Positions 1 to 9,372 of a stretch of 64,000 nucleotides of DNA are shown here, piece by piece. How positions within the stretch are numbered: position 1 is the first letter of the stretch; each line of letters starts with the position of its first letter. This DNA is from Planctomycetales bacterium. Lineage in GTDB: Bacteria; Planctomycetota; Planctomycetia; Isosphaerales; Isosphaeraceae. A program made the translations under genes and the position numbers. The notes under the pieces are model-generated. The model ran no database searches. It had not been told where the DNA came from and saw only the letters and a program-made list of their open reading frames with translations. The stretch is from positions 1 through 64,000 of the forward strand of contig DAIDKV010000204.1 of NCBI GenBank assembly GCA_027449865.1, in the 5' to 3' direction.

Positions 1-443
1 TGGTGACGACCCTGCTCGATGCCGAGATGTACCCCGACGACGAGTTGGCATCACTTTATGGGACTCGCTGGCGGGTGGAGGAGCACCTGAAGGCGTTGAA
101 GATCACGATGAAGATGGATGTGTTGAAGTGCATGACGGTGGATGGAGTGCTCAAGGAGCTGACGATGTACGCGGTGGCGTACAACCTGGTGCGGATGGTG
201 ATGTGCGAGGCGGCGGCGCGGCAGGGGGTCGGGGTAGTGGACCGGGTGAGCTTCATCGACGCGCTGCGGTGGCTGCGTAATGCGGAGGCCGACGAGGAGA
301 TGCCGGAGTTGGTGGTCAATCCGCTGCGGCCGGGGCGGTCCGAGCCGCGGTGCAAGAAGCGACGCCCGAAGCAGTACGACTTGATGCGTGTGCCGCGGGC
401 CGAACTGCGTAAACGGTTACGGGAACGGGACTTGGCGGCATAA
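1..443 (+). CDS. IS4-family transposase, C-terminal fragment (cut by window edge)
   Basis: This is the C-terminal part of a DDE transposase of the IS4 type. It reads into the window without a start codon, so only about the last 146 residues are visible. The segment LYGTRWRVEEHLKALK fits the IS4 signature Y-x2-R-x3-E-x6-K exactly (Y20, R23, E27, K34 of the visible part) and carries the catalytic glutamate of the DDE triad. The tail is rich in Arg and Lys, as usual for these proteins. Whether the element is intact depends on sequence to the left. No terminal inverted repeat could be fixed to its right, although the following 850 bases are unlike the rest of the window. Confidence 0.85.
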   Translation, partial: VTTLLDAEMYPDDELASLYGTRWRVEEHLKALKITMKMDVLKCMTVDGVLKELTMYAVAYNLVRMVMCEAAARQGVGVVDRVSFIDALRWLRNAEADEEMPELVVNPLRPGRSEPRCKKRRPKQYDLMRVPRAELRKRLRERDLAA

Positions 444-650
444 ACCGAATATCGACACATATATAATTAGCGTACACCCTTTAATGGGACAGGGAAAGGG
501 GGGAGCATAGGCGATCAAGTGAAGATTCAATCATTATCTGCTGCGTCTGGGAGAGGCCGAGGCCAGGAAAGGGTGGCCATTACAACACACGAGTAGATTT
601 AATTCGCTTCAATTTCTGCAAGTCATTGCTAGGGTGAGTGTTGCGGGCTT

Positions 651-703
651 TTAATGCCATTCGGAACGGAGAGGGATAAGGGGACGGGAGGGAATGGCAT
701 TAA
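651..703. repeat. 12-base perfect inverted repeat with G-rich loop
   Basis: TTAATGCCATTC at 651-662 is the exact reverse complement of GAATGGCATTAA at 692-703, with a 29-base G-rich spacer that carries copy A of a short repeated motif. It could be a small palindromic mobile element (REP or MITE type), or a structured RNA end. Confidence 0.6.
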
Positions 704-946
704 GTTCTACGTAACATCAATCTCAGCAATGGTTTGAGAGAAAAAATCGGTCGAATCTTACAAGGAATCCTAACATGAGCGCTCATAAAAATTAGCTGAA
801 AAGGCCGAAAAACAGGCTGCATGTACAGTGGAAAATACAAGCACGTTTCGAGAGGCGGAGTCTGGCTTTCGGACGTAAAGTCCCGGGGTGCATTGAGTTA
901 ACCAGCGGGCTTGATGGTATTCGGGACGGGAGGGATAAGGGGGACG
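659..946 (+). repeat. Two copies of a 28-base G-rich motif
   Basis: Copy A (659-686, beginning ATTCGGAACGGAGAGGGATA) and copy B (919-946, beginning ATTCGGGACGGGAGGGATAA) differ only by one substitution and two one-base indels. Copy A sits inside the 12-base inverted repeat; copy B lacks the right-hand arm. A further GGGGGACG string follows at 956-963. This looks like a decaying dispersed repeat family. Confidence 0.55.
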
Positions 947-1297
947 ACGCGAAAAGGGGGACGTAGGGCTCGCCGGGAGCCCGGATCGGACCTGGTTTCT
1001 GGATGTGTTTGACCGCGGCCGATCCCCGCATCACCCGGGACGAAGGCGTCCCGCCCGCCGTCCGCGGGCCCGAGCTTCCCCTCCTCCCCGAGGCGGACGC
1101 CGCCCCGTCCCAGCCGTCCCCGCGGCCACCCGGCCCGATCCGGCCACCTGCCGCCCGGCACCCCGCCGGAATGGTCCGATCCGCCCAGCCGGTTCCGACC
1201 AGGGGCCATCTTCCTTTCTCGGTCGGCTCCGCGGCCCTTTGTGATAGGATGAACCCTCGAATTCGGTTGGTCGAGCAAGGGCGAGGAGGTGGGGCGA

Positions 1298-2638
1298 GTG
1301 TCCAGGTGGCGATGGGGCCTCCGACGCGAGAGGCCAGGGACGGACGATCAATTGGCGTTCGGGTTCCTCGATCGGTCCCGACGGCGACAACGCAGCTTCC
1401 GGATCGCGATCGTCCTTGCGACGGCCACCGCGGTCGCCGGGATCCTCGCGGCGAGCCCGATCGGGCGGCTCGGCGTCGTGATGGCCGTTCACCGGGCCCG
1501 ATGGGCCGTCCGATGGACGGTCGGCCTGCGTCCCACGCGTGAGGAGATCGAGGCCGAGACCGACCGCTTGCGTCGGATCGGGATCGATCGCACACGCGCA
1601 GCGCTCGCCGATGAGATCCGTCAGCGCGGCCCCTCGATCCGCCGACTCTTCGAGCAGACCGGAATGTCGCCTGAATCCGGCGTGATCCGGTGGGGGAACT
1701 ATAACGGGACGCTGGTCCTCTCCTCGGACGTCTTCGAGCCCGATGACGACGGCCGCGCTTACCGGTTTCGGCCGAACACCCGGTCGATCTGGGCGGTCGG
1801 CCTCTCGCTCCGGGGGGCGCTCTGCCAGTTCCAGGTCCTCGACACTCCCAAAGCCCGCGCTGTCTGTGCCGAGGCGGGCGGAAGGCTGGTTCCTGAGTCG
1901 GTTCAAACGACCAATTCGTGGGGCTGCCGCGGCCCCGAGCCTGATCTCTCCGCCAACCTCCGCGGGATCGTCCTCGGCGATTCCGTGATGCAGGGCCTCC
2001 TCGTCGGCGACGATCAGACTCCCTCGATCTGCCTCGAACGCGAGCTCGCCCGCCGAACCGGCCAGCGGACCTCTGTGCTGAACACGGGTGTTCTCGGCTA
2101 CTCGACCGAGCAGTATTACTTCACCTTCCTCCACTTCCTCGACCGGATGAAGCCAAACTTCGTGGTCGTTAGCCTCTGCGGTAATGATTTCTACTACGAG
2201 ACCAGCGACGGCTGGGACGAACCCTGCTACTGGCTCGACAAGATCCTTCAGACCTGTCGCCAACGAGAGGTTGCCTGCCTGGTCGTCCCCTGGCCCGGCG
2301 AGGACGCGCTGCTCGCCACTCGCGATGACTCGATGTACCCCGGCCAGGTCTCGCATCGACTCAAGCTTGCCGGCCCGCACTACTTCTATCCCGTCGAGGC
2401 GTTCGCCACCGAAGATATGCGCGTCCGACTCGAATGGGAGGCTCTGGGTAAGGGCGGGAACCCGAGTCCGCTCTATAACCGACGACTGGCCGGCGACAAC
2501 CACCTTTCTGCCCTCGGTTGTGCCTTCTGGGGTCGTTGTGTGGCCAAACGCCTCCACCTGATCCTCAAGCGCGGCGGATTTCTACCCGCCAGCCAACCTA
2601 CCTCCAAATCGCCTCCCCCAATCGCTACCGGACCTTGA
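1298..2638 (+). CDS. Membrane-anchored SGNH/GDSL hydrolase
   Basis: A 446-residue protein with one hydrophobic segment at about residues 35-55 that would anchor it in the membrane, with the hydrolase domain outside the cytoplasm. Visible SGNH blocks are IVLGDSVMQG (nucleophile serine near residue 229), SLCGNDFYYE (block III Asn near 296) and DNHLSALG near the C-terminus (block V Asp and His). Such enzymes remove acyl or acetyl groups from sugars or lipids; the substrate cannot be told. GTG at 1298 is chosen because AGGAGG at 1284-1289 lies 8 bases upstream; the GTG at 1289 overlaps that site. The gene stands alone between long spacers. Confidence 0.8.
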   Translation: MSRWRWGLRRERPGTDDQLAFGFLDRSRRRQRSFRIAIVLATATAVAGILAASPIGRLGVVMAVHRARWAVRWTVGLRPTREEIEAETDRLRRIGIDRTRAALADEIRQRGPSIRRLFEQTGMSPESGVIRWGNYNGTLVLSSDVFEPDDDGRAYRFRPNTRSIWAVGLSLRGALCQFQVLDTPKARAVCAEAGGRLVPESVQTTNSWGCRGPEPDLSANLRGIVLGDSVMQGLLVGDDQTPSICLERELARRTGQRTSVLNTGVLGYSTEQYYFTFLHFLDRMKPNFVVVSLCGNDFYYETSDGWDEPCYWLDKILQTCRQREVACLVVPWPGEDALLATRDDSMYPGQVSHRLKLAGPHYFYPVEAFATEDMRVRLEWEALGKGGNPSPLYNRRLAGDNHLSALGCAFWGRCVAKRLHLILKRGGFLPASQPTSKSPPPIATGP

Positions 2639-2692
2639 TCTCCAGAAGGGGGCCTTGACGGAACGACGGGATTCCGATTAATCTCCTCATCA

Positions 2693-2710
2693 GTTGAGAC
2701 TGAATCTCAG
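2693..2710. promoter_or_regulatory. Palindromic site, copy 1
   Basis: GTTGAGACTGAATCTCAG; TGAGA and TCTCA form 5-base arms around five bases. It matches copy 2 at 2983-3000 in 16 of 18 bases. Possibly an operator. Confidence 0.4.
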
Positions 2711-2982
2711 TTTCAATGATTCTTCTGGGTGTGGCGCGGGTCCCGCTGCCCTGAGATCCGCGATTGTGGGGGCTCTCGGCGCGCCTGGAACTCGTTGGGA
2801 CGCTTCGAGCGTTACCGGGTTTCTGATTCCCGATCCGCTTTGTCCCCGAGGGCTTGATGAGATCGGCGCGTGAAGCAAGTCCCAGGAGCGGACGCACGGA
2901 TTGATGCTGAGCCCGGCGGAGGGGGCATGCGGTCGATCGTGTCGACCTGTGCGGGACCAACCACCGCCGGGCCAGCGCCCTT

Positions 2983-3000
2983 GTTGAGATTGGATCTCAG
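2983..3000. promoter_or_regulatory. Palindromic site, copy 2
   Basis: GTTGAGATTGGATCTCAG; TGAGAT and ATCTCA form perfect 6-base arms around TGG. It ends 42 bases upstream of the ATG at 3043, a usual position for an operator. Confidence 0.45.
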
Positions 3001-3042
3001 ATAAGGAGTGTGGCTGATCATGGTGAAAGGAATTGAAGGATC

Positions 3043-4023
3043 ATGAGAGAAAGGTTTCGTGCAGGTTTCACGCTGATCGAATTACTGGTGGTGATCGCGA
3101 TCGTCGCGGTCCTGATCGCGTTACTCTTGCCGGCCGTGCAGGCGGCCCGAGAGGCTGCTCGTCGGGGGCAGTGTCTCAACAATCTCAAGCAGATCGGGAT
3201 CGCGATGAATGCCTATCACGACGCGATCGGCGCGTTCCCGATGGGATATCTGGCGCGGGCTCGGTACAGAAATGGCGCGACTGACACAGCGCCTGGCTGG
3301 TCGTGGGCGTCGATGATTCTGCCCCAGCTCGAGCAGGGGCCGCTCTTCGCCGCGACGAACACCCTTTTATCGGTCGCGGCCCCGGCCAATGGCACAGCGA
3401 TCGCCATGGTTTTGCCGGGGTTGATCTGTCCATCCGACGCGACCGAGGGCGTCTTCTCGGTCCGTGACGCTTCCGGGAATGGGTTGGCGACCGTGGCCCC
3501 GGCGAGCTATGCCGCCTGCGTCGGTGGGAACGAGAGCGACACGGCGACAGGAATCCACAATGACGGCCTGGGGACAGGCGTTTTCTATCGGAATAGTGGA
3601 ATCCGTGTGGCCAGCATCACCGATGGGACCAGTCAGACGATCCTGGTGGAAGAGCGAGCCTGGGCGAAGGCGCGGGGGACCTGGGTTGGCGCGATCCCGG
3701 GCGGGACAATCCGTCGTGGCTCGAGGAACGGATGTCCAAGGAGTGGTGCTCTGTTTGATCCGGCCGCCACGCTGGTTCAGGCTCATTGCCACATGCTGAA
3801 CACCAATTCCGATCCCGACGGTGGCCTCGACGACGCTTCGAGCCTGCATCCGGCCGGCGCGAATTTCCTTTTTGCCGATGGCTCCGTCCATTTTCTCAAG
3901 AACATCCTGGCCGACGGCGCGGATCTTCCGAATGGGACGACGCTCTATACTCCGGCTCAGGTTGTCTTTCAGGCTCTGGCGACGAGGGCGGGCGGCGAGA
4001 TCGTCCCGGCCGATTCCTATTAA
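3043..4023 (+). CDS. DUF1559 protein with prepilin-like N-terminus
   Basis: A 326-residue member of the large planctomycete DUF1559 family. The N-terminus is a type IV prepilin-like signal: a short basic leader, then [20 protein letters not shown], cleaved after Gly by a prepilin peptidase, with the conserved Glu at position +5 and a hydrophobic helix continuing into [14 protein letters not shown]. Near the C-terminus the H-x9-DG motif is present ([12 protein letters not shown]). These proteins are thought to be pseudopilin-like parts of the cell surface or of a secretion apparatus; their exact role is unknown and genomes carry many copies. The ATG follows an AAGGA site. Confidence 0.9.
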   Translation: MRERFRAGFTLIELLVVIAIVAVLIALLLPAVQAAREAARRGQCLNNLKQIGIAMNAYHDAIGAFPMGYLARARYRNGATDTAPGWSWASMILPQLEQGPLFAATNTLLSVAAPANGTAIAMVLPGLICPSDATEGVFSVRDASGNGLATVAPASYAACVGGNESDTATGIHNDGLGTGVFYRNSGIRVASITDGTSQTILVEERAWAKARGTWVGAIPGGTIRRGSRNGCPRSGALFDPAATLVQAHCHMLNTNSDPDGGLDDASSLHPAGANFLFADGSVHFLKNILADGADLPNGTTLYTPAQVVFQALATRAGGEIVPADSY

Positions 4024-4331
4024 GAAGAACGACGCTGGAGAGCGAGGAGTGGGTAAGTTCTGCCGTCTGCGACGGGTATTCTGAGCGAGGGTCGTGGGAT
4101 TCGGCCAGTTCCCTCCACGAACACCAGGTGCTTGGCCGAAAAACAGGACGTGATAGACTCGAATACCGGCCTGCGACGCGTCGTCTCGATAAAATGGGAT
4201 GAAGTTGTGGTCGCGGGCGCGGGAGGAAACGAGTCCGGTCCTCACGTCTTTGTCGGAGACTCGGGCCCCTGTGGGTGCGGCAGGATGCGTCGCCCACTGG
4301 AGTCGGCCCCGTCCAGAAAGGTTCAAGCGCG
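4024..4331. other. Intergenic region, probable promoter of the next gene
   Basis: No gene seen. A candidate promoter, TTGGCC at 4132-4137 and TAGACT at 4154-4159 with a 16-base spacer, lies about 170 bases upstream of the next start codon. Confidence 0.35.
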
Positions 4332-5729
4332 ATGCTGTGGCGACACCTTTGCCTGGTCCGGGCCGGCTCGGCCGCGGGCCTGATCGGCGGGATGATCTGG
4401 CTGGGGGGTTCGGCTGCGACTGCTCAGGTCGCGGTCCCGGAGTCGGCGACGGCGCCCTCGGTCGCGCGGCCCGAGCCGTCGGCACCGCCGGCGGACCTCG
4501 CGACCGGAACGGTGGATCTTCTCGCGGCCTCCCGCTCTGGCGATCTCTCGGTCACGGGGAAGGGCCAGGGGCAGGACAAGGTCCGGCTGGTCCTGCGTAA
4601 TAATGTCAAGCGAAGGCTGAATGTGGTGATTCCGCCCGGCCTGGTCGCTTCGAGCAAGGTCGGTCAGGGGCGGGCCGGCGGCGGCGGTGCCGGCGGGATG
4701 CAGAGCATTGGACTGGGGGCCGTCGGAAACGGCCCGGGCGCTTTCGGCGAGTTCCAGCCGGGCGCCGGCGGACTCCGCTCGATCCCAGCCGCCGGAACTC
4801 TCCCCTCGCGGACGGTCGCCGTTCCGGCTGGTGAGATGGTCGAGCTGACCGTCCCCGGTGTCTGCCTGAACTACGGCCTCCCCGCGCCGACACCTCGCGA
4901 CACCCTCGCCATCATGGACGTGGAGACGTATACCGAGGATCTTCGCGTTCGCAAGGCCCTCCGGAGCCTGGCGACGATGGGAACCAGTCACGGTGTCGCC
5001 CAGGCCGTGATGTGGAACGTCTGCAACAACATTGCCTTCGAGGCGATGATGGAGAAGGCGGGCAAGCTCATCAATGTCCCGGAAATCGCGCTGGCTGCCC
5101 GGTTCGTCCAGGCACTCGATGAGTCGACCTCCGCCGAGTCGATCGACCCATCGGCCCTGATCGCCTCGCGGGTCATCCTTCAGATCGAGGGCCAGGGCGA
5201 CCTCGACCGCGATGCCCGCCGAATCGCCGCCGAGCTGGACGGCCTTCGCGTCCTGGGTCTTCCCGTGAAGGTCGCACAGGGCGAGATCGTGCCGCCTTGC
5301 CTGGCCCCCGCGATGGCGGTCCGCGTCGTGCTGAACACCTCGAAGCCCGGCGAGACCCGCGGTCGGATCATCGTCCGGACGTGCAGCGTCGGCGAGACCT
5401 GGACGCCGATCGGAAGCCTCGCCTTCCGTGAGAACTCGACGAGCTCCGTGATCGACGGCCCCACGATGGCCCGTGCGATCGACCGTGCCATCTCGGGTGC
5501 CTTCGTGACCGTCAAGCCAGCCCATCGCTCGGTCGGAAGCACCACGCTGAAGATCGAGAACCGACTGCCGTTCACCATCTCCGCGGCCGTGGTCAAGACG
5601 GGCCATTCCGCCGGCGATCCCTCGGTCCCGTTCGAGGCGGTCGGCGTTGGCCCGGCCCGATCGGTTCTGCTCCCGATCCAGGCCGCCACCGCGAATCTCG
5701 TTGAGCACGTTCAGCTCAACGGGCTTTGA
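4332..5729 (+). CDS. Secreted protein of unknown function, Gly-rich segment
   Basis: A 465-residue protein with a Sec signal peptide at residues 1 to about 32 (basic start, hydrophobic core, cleavage probably after SAATA). A Gly/Ala-rich low-complexity stretch occupies roughly residues 115-155. The rest looks like a folded beta-rich exported protein, with a central helical part (about 205-290) and no motif I can assign. ATG at 4332 is preferred over an in-frame start 57 bases upstream because the signal peptide then begins the protein and AAAGG lies 11 bases before it. A hairpin follows the stop codon, suggesting a single-gene unit. The family is probably confined to planctomycetes. Confidence 0.75.
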   Translation: MLWRHLCLVRAGSAAGLIGGMIWLGGSAATAQVAVPESATAPSVARPEPSAPPADLATGTVDLLAASRSGDLSVTGKGQGQDKVRLVLRNNVKRRLNVVIPPGLVASSKVGQGRAGGGGAGGMQSIGLGAVGNGPGAFGEFQPGAGGLRSIPAAGTLPSRTVAVPAGEMVELTVPGVCLNYGLPAPTPRDTLAIMDVETYTEDLRVRKALRSLATMGTSHGVAQAVMWNVCNNIAFEAMMEKAGKLINVPEIALAARFVQALDESTSAESIDPSALIASRVILQIEGQGDLDRDARRIAAELDGLRVLGLPVKVAQGEIVPPCLAPAMAVRVVLNTSKPGETRGRIIVRTCSVGETWTPIGSLAFRENSTSSVIDGPTMARAIDRAISGAFVTVKPAHRSVGSTTLKIENRLPFTISAAVVKTGHSAGDPSVPFEAVGVGPARSVLLPIQAATANLVEHVQLNGL

Positions 5730-5757
5730 GTGCCTGCTGGAAATTGCGGAAGGAGGT

Positions 5758-5781
5758 AGGTCAGGAGTTCCAGCCTGACCT
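5758..5781 (+). terminator. Hairpin after the secreted-protein gene
   Basis: AGGTCAGG at 5758-5765 pairs perfectly with CCTGACCT at 5774-5781 across an 8-base loop, 29 bases after the stop codon. A pyrimidine-rich tract follows but no run of T, so factor-independent termination is not certain. Confidence 0.45.
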
Positions 5782-5910
5782 GCTTTCCTCCCGCCGATCG
5801 CCCGATGGCTTGCCTCCAGCCCGCTCCGGCCGCTACGATTAGTGAATCGTTCCCCGACGCTGGGCCGCCTTCCGGGCTCGTGGCGGGCGGTCTGGTCTTT
5901 GGGCGGATCC

Positions 5911-6186
5911 ATGAATCGCGACTGTCGACGCGCCTATTTCTCGGGAAGCGTGCAGGGGGTGGGCTTCCGATATACCACCCACCGGCTCGCACTCGGCTTC
6001 GACGTCGCGGGATTCGTCCGCAACCTCCCCGACGGCCGCGTCGAACTGGTCGTCGAGGGCGATTCCGACGAGATCCACCGCTTCCTCGGCGCCGTCCAGG
6101 AGGCGATGGAGCCCGTCATCCGCGGCGTGGATGTCCAGTCCTGCCCGGCGCCGGATCTCCCCTTCGACGGGTTATCGATCCGCTAG
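5911..6186 (+). CDS. acyP: Acylphosphatase
   Basis: A 91-residue protein of normal length for the family; it hydrolyses the carboxyl-phosphate bond of acyl phosphates such as acetyl phosphate or 1,3-bisphosphoglycerate in the cytoplasm. Both signatures are present: SGSVQGVGFR with the phosphate-binding Arg20, and GFVRNLPDG with the catalytic Asn38. ATG at 5911 is used because it starts directly at the domain; a longer in-frame reading has no supporting sequence. Confidence 0.92.
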   Translation: MNRDCRRAYFSGSVQGVGFRYTTHRLALGFDVAGFVRNLPDGRVELVVEGDSDEIHRFLGAVQEAMEPVIRGVDVQSCPAPDLPFDGLSIR

Positions 6187-6415
6187 AAGCGCACGAACGA
6201 TCATCGCTTATCCCGTATGCCGAAGAATGAGTCACCCCTCGCCGGGGATTCCCGCGTCTGGGCCGCCAGATTCCGAAATCCAGAGTCTGACGTCATCGAT
6301 TTCGATCCTTTCGACCCCGACGAACGTCCTGTAGATACGGTGGACTGTGCCCGCCTGATTCACCCGGATTCGGCCCTCATCGATTCCCTCGACCAAGGAT
6401 CCCGCAGCCCGAGCC

Positions 6416-7243
6416 ATGAAATCACTTACCATTGCCCTCGCGACGGCCAAGGAAGCGATCCGTCAACCCGCGTTTTTCGTGATGGCGGCGTTTGCCGGCG
6501 GCCTGCTCCTGGTGACAATCTGGGTGTCGTACTTCACCTTCGGTGAAGACATCAAGATGTACAAGGACACCGGCCTGACAACGATCTCATTCTTCTGCAT
6601 GCTGCTGGCGTTACTGACGGCCAGCTCAACGGTGGCTGAGGAGATCGAGGGTAAGACGGCGATCACCTTGCTCTCCAAGCCGATCAACCGCCGGCAGTTC
6701 ATCGTCGGCAAGTTTCTGGGGATCGAGCTGGGGGTCCTGGCGCTGTATGTGCTGCTCGGATCGTTGTTCGCGGCGGGCGTCTTTTACAAGTACGAGTACG
6801 ACCTCCGCGAGTCGGCCGGCGGCCTGGCCGAGCGTGCGAAGCAGTGGGAGCAGGTCCGTCAGGTTCTTCCCGGCCTGGTTCTGGGTTTCATGGAGGTCAC
6901 CGTGCTGACGAGCATCAGTGTGGCGATCTCGACCCGGCTGCCGATGCTGGCCAATCTGGTGGTCTGTATCCTGATTTTCTTCCTGGGCCACCTGAGCCCG
7001 GTCCTGGTCGAGGCGGCGAACGCTGAGAACTCGCAGGTCAACGAGCTGGTTGGCTTCATGGCGAAGCTCTTCGGCTTTGTCTTGCCTGGGCTGGAGTTCT
7101 TCAACGCGGGCCCGTCGATCTCCACCGGGGCGGTGATCCCCTGGGTGGAGTACGTTTTGCCGGCGCTCGGCTATTGCGTGATGTACAGTGGAGCGGCATT
7201 ACTCTTCGCGTTCCTCCTGTTTGAGGACCGCGACCTGGCCTGA
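6416..7243 (+). CDS. ABC-2 type transporter permease
   Basis: A 275-residue integral membrane protein with about six hydrophobic segments (roughly 20-42, 57-75, 105-128, 150-175, 180-200, 245-268). The cytoplasmic-side segment TVAEEIEGKTAITLLSKPINRRQ is typical of ABC-2 permeases, which form export channels for lipids, polysaccharides or antibiotics, or assist gliding-type machinery. A separate ATPase partner is not adjacent: the next gene on the same strand is an exporter half-transporter with a decayed ATPase domain. The start ATG has only a weak ribosome site. The substrate cannot be inferred. Confidence 0.8.
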   Translation: MKSLTIALATAKEAIRQPAFFVMAAFAGGLLLVTIWVSYFTFGEDIKMYKDTGLTTISFFCMLLALLTASSTVAEEIEGKTAITLLSKPINRRQFIVGKFLGIELGVLALYVLLGSLFAAGVFYKYEYDLRESAGGLAERAKQWEQVRQVLPGLVLGFMEVTVLTSISVAISTRLPMLANLVVCILIFFLGHLSPVLVEAANAENSQVNELVGFMAKLFGFVLPGLEFFNAGPSISTGAVIPWVEYVLPALGYCVMYSGAALLFAFLLFEDRDLA

Positions 7244-7340
7244 TCGGATCGATCGGCCGGGCGTTGCGATCGACGGGAACGGGGACGAACTCCGTCCCGT
7301 CGCGTCCGGATGAGGGGTTCCGACCTCGGGAAGGTCATCC

Positions 7341-9344
7341 ATGCAGGCCATCGCGTTCCGACGGGCGGCCCGGCTGCTGGGTTCGCAGTCCGATCCGATG
7401 ATCGCCCGGATTCTGGGTGTCATCGAGTCGTTACTGATCGTGGCGATGCTGGGAGTGGTGGGGCTCTTCGTGGCGCTCTTGGCGTCGCGGGGCGAGGCCC
7501 GGTTCCCGGCGTCGCGGGCTGGCGAGTTGCCGGCCTGGGTGGAGGCCCATCGATCGGGGACCGATCGGGATGACGTCCTTTTCGACGACACCGGGATCTT
7601 CCCGCTGTATCCCGACAGCTATCTCAGTGGCAACATCGTTCATCGCCTTGGTGCCCAGGTTCTCATCGGGATGACCCGGGTTCTGCCGACGCTCCGAAAT
7701 AATCGCGGGGCGCTCGGAACGCTGCTCGCGATGGGACTGATCCTTCTGGTCCTGATTGTGCTGGTCTCGTCCTGGCGCCGTCGGGCCATTGCCCGGGCGT
7801 CGAGCGAGGTCGCCACCGCGCTCCGAAGGCAGATCCACCGGCAGATGTACCGACTCGGCCAATCGTCGCTACCGACCGAGGGGGTTGGGCCGGTCATCAA
7901 CCTCTGGACCCGCGAAGTCAACGACGTCCGCGAGGGGCTCTTCGCCGATCTGCAGGACCTTCCTCGGCTTTATGTCCTGGCTGGCGGCTTGCTGATCGTC
8001 GCGCTTCTGGTCTCGCCCGGGCTCACTCTTTTCATGGCGGCCGTTGGGATTCTCACCTGGCTGACCGCCCGAAAGATGGAGTCTGACGCCCGGATGGCCT
8101 CCGACGCCGCACTCCGGGACGCCTCGGTCCAGCTTGTCCTGCTCCACGAGGATCTCGGGTTGCTCCGGACGGTCCGCGTCTACAGCGTCGAGGACTACGA
8201 CCGGGAGCGGTTCGACGAGCACCTGGAGCGTTATCGGAAGGCCGACGATCGGCGGATGGCCACCTCGGCGACGATGAGTTCGAGCACCGTCCTGCTGATC
8301 GGCGCCGCGATCGCCCTGACTCTTGGCCTGCTGGGACTCAACGTGCTGGTCAGCAAGCGAATTGGCATCGGGACGATGCTGACCCTCTTTGTCGCACTGA
8401 CCGGACTGGCCTACCCCATCGCCGGCCTGGTCCGCCATCGCCGGGCGCTTCGCCAGGCGAACCGGTCGGCGGGCGGAATCTTCGAGTTCCTGGAGCGCAA
8501 GCCCGAGTTGCACCAGGACGTCGGCGCGGTCTTCCTGGAACCGCCCCGCGATCAAATCGCGCTGGAGAACGTGACGCTTGAGAGCCGGTCGGGTCGGGTT
8601 CTGCTCGACCGAGCGACCGTTGAAATCCCCGCGCGAGCACGGACGGCCCTCCTCGGCATGCAGGAGGATTCCAAGCTGGCCATGGCCTGTCTGATCCCCC
8701 GCCTGATCGACCCCAAATCGGGCCGGGTGCTGGTCGACGGCCACGACCTCCGCGCCGCGACCCTGGAATCGATCCGGGCTCAGGTGGGGATCGTCCTTCA
8801 GGCGGATCTGGTCTTCACCGATTCGGTCCTGGTGAATATCGGCCTGGGCGATCCGATGAACACCCTGCCGAGAGTGATCGAGGCGGCCAAGGTCACCCAC
8901 GCGCACCACTTCATCCAGGACCTGCCCCACGGCTATGACACAATCATTGGACCGCTCGGCCACTACCTGAAGGCTGATGAGCAGTTCCGAATTGCCCTGG
9001 CCCGGGCCTTCCTGCATGACCCCTCGATCCTGATCGTCGAGGAGCCGAAGGAACCCCTTGACCCGAGCACTCAACATTTCATCGACGACACTCTTGCGCG
9101 ACTCTCGGTCGGCCGAACGGTGATCGTGATTCCCCACCGGCTGGCGAGCGTCCGGAGCAGCGATCACGCGATTGTCCTGCACGACGGCCGCGTCGAGGAC
9201 GCTGGATCGCCCGCAAGGCTTCAGGCGGAGAGCAAGCTCTATCGACACCTGATGTACACCGAGTTCAACGAGTACGCCACGGGCGAGATCGAGGGCGGTC
9301 AGATGAACCACGTCGAGACTTCTCGACGGGGCGTGACCGCCTGA
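7341..9344 (+). CDS. ABC exporter (membrane-ATPase fusion) with degenerate ATPase motifs
   Basis: A 667-residue protein with the layout of a type I ABC exporter: transmembrane domain to about residue 370 and nucleotide-binding domain from about 405. The ATPase motifs are damaged. Walker A reads GMQEDSKLA (439-447) instead of GxxGxGKS/T, the LSGGQ signature reads LKADEQ (543-548), and the Walker B aspartate is Glu567; Gln487, the catalytic-position Glu568 and the switch His599 remain. The reading frame is intact and the fold-defining spacing is kept, so this is not a recent pseudogene. It may pair with an active half-transporter elsewhere, or act without hydrolysis. It ends 28 bases before a convergent gene. 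Confidence 0.85.
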   Translation: MQAIAFRRAARLLGSQSDPMIARILGVIESLLIVAMLGVVGLFVALLASRGEARFPASRAGELPAWVEAHRSGTDRDDVLFDDTGIFPLYPDSYLSGNIVHRLGAQVLIGMTRVLPTLRNNRGALGTLLAMGLILLVLIVLVSSWRRRAIARASSEVATALRRQIHRQMYRLGQSSLPTEGVGPVINLWTREVNDVREGLFADLQDLPRLYVLAGGLLIVALLVSPGLTLFMAAVGILTWLTARKMESDARMASDAALRDASVQLVLLHEDLGLLRTVRVYSVEDYDRERFDEHLERYRKADDRRMATSATMSSSTVLLIGAAIALTLGLLGLNVLVSKRIGIGTMLTLFVALTGLAYPIAGLVRHRRALRQANRSAGGIFEFLERKPELHQDVGAVFLEPPRDQIALENVTLESRSGRVLLDRATVEIPARARTALLGMQEDSKLAMACLIPRLIDPKSGRVLVDGHDLRAATLESIRAQVGIVLQADLVFTDSVLVNIGLGDPMNTLPRVIEAAKVTHAHHFIQDLPHGYDTIIGPLGHYLKADEQFRIALARAFLHDPSILIVEEPKEPLDPSTQHFIDDTLARLSVGRTVIVIPHRLASVRSSDHAIVLHDGRVEDAGSPARLQAESKLYRHLMYTEFNEYATGEIEGGQMNHVETSRRGVTA

Positions 9345-9372
9345 GCGGACCCGCCCCGCCTTGGCCGAGCGA

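Larger units (their letters stand above)
444..1297. other. Gene-free, AT-richer stretch beside the transposase
   Basis: No convincing coding sequence lies here. The first 450 bases are clearly more AT-rich than the neighbouring genes and contain G-rich runs, a 12-base perfect inverted repeat and two related copies of a 28-base G-rich motif, listed separately. This composition next to a transposase end suggests remains of inserted DNA. From about 950 on, base composition returns to that of the host genes and the stretch probably holds the leader of the SGNH hydrolase gene. Confidence 0.6.
2639..3042. other. Intergenic region with paired palindromes
   Basis: No gene seen. The region holds two near-identical 18-base palindromic sites (2693-2710 and 2983-3000), the second ending 42 bases before the next start codon. 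It probably contains the promoter of the DUF1559 gene. Confidence 0.5.

Noticed and set aside
1031-2557. A 508-codon open frame opposite the SGNH hydrolase
   Set aside because: No motif; the plus-strand frame has the complete SGNH blocks and a good ribosome site.
4323-5912. A 529-codon open frame opposite the secreted protein gene
   Set aside because: Charged low-complexity translation; the plus strand has a signal peptide.
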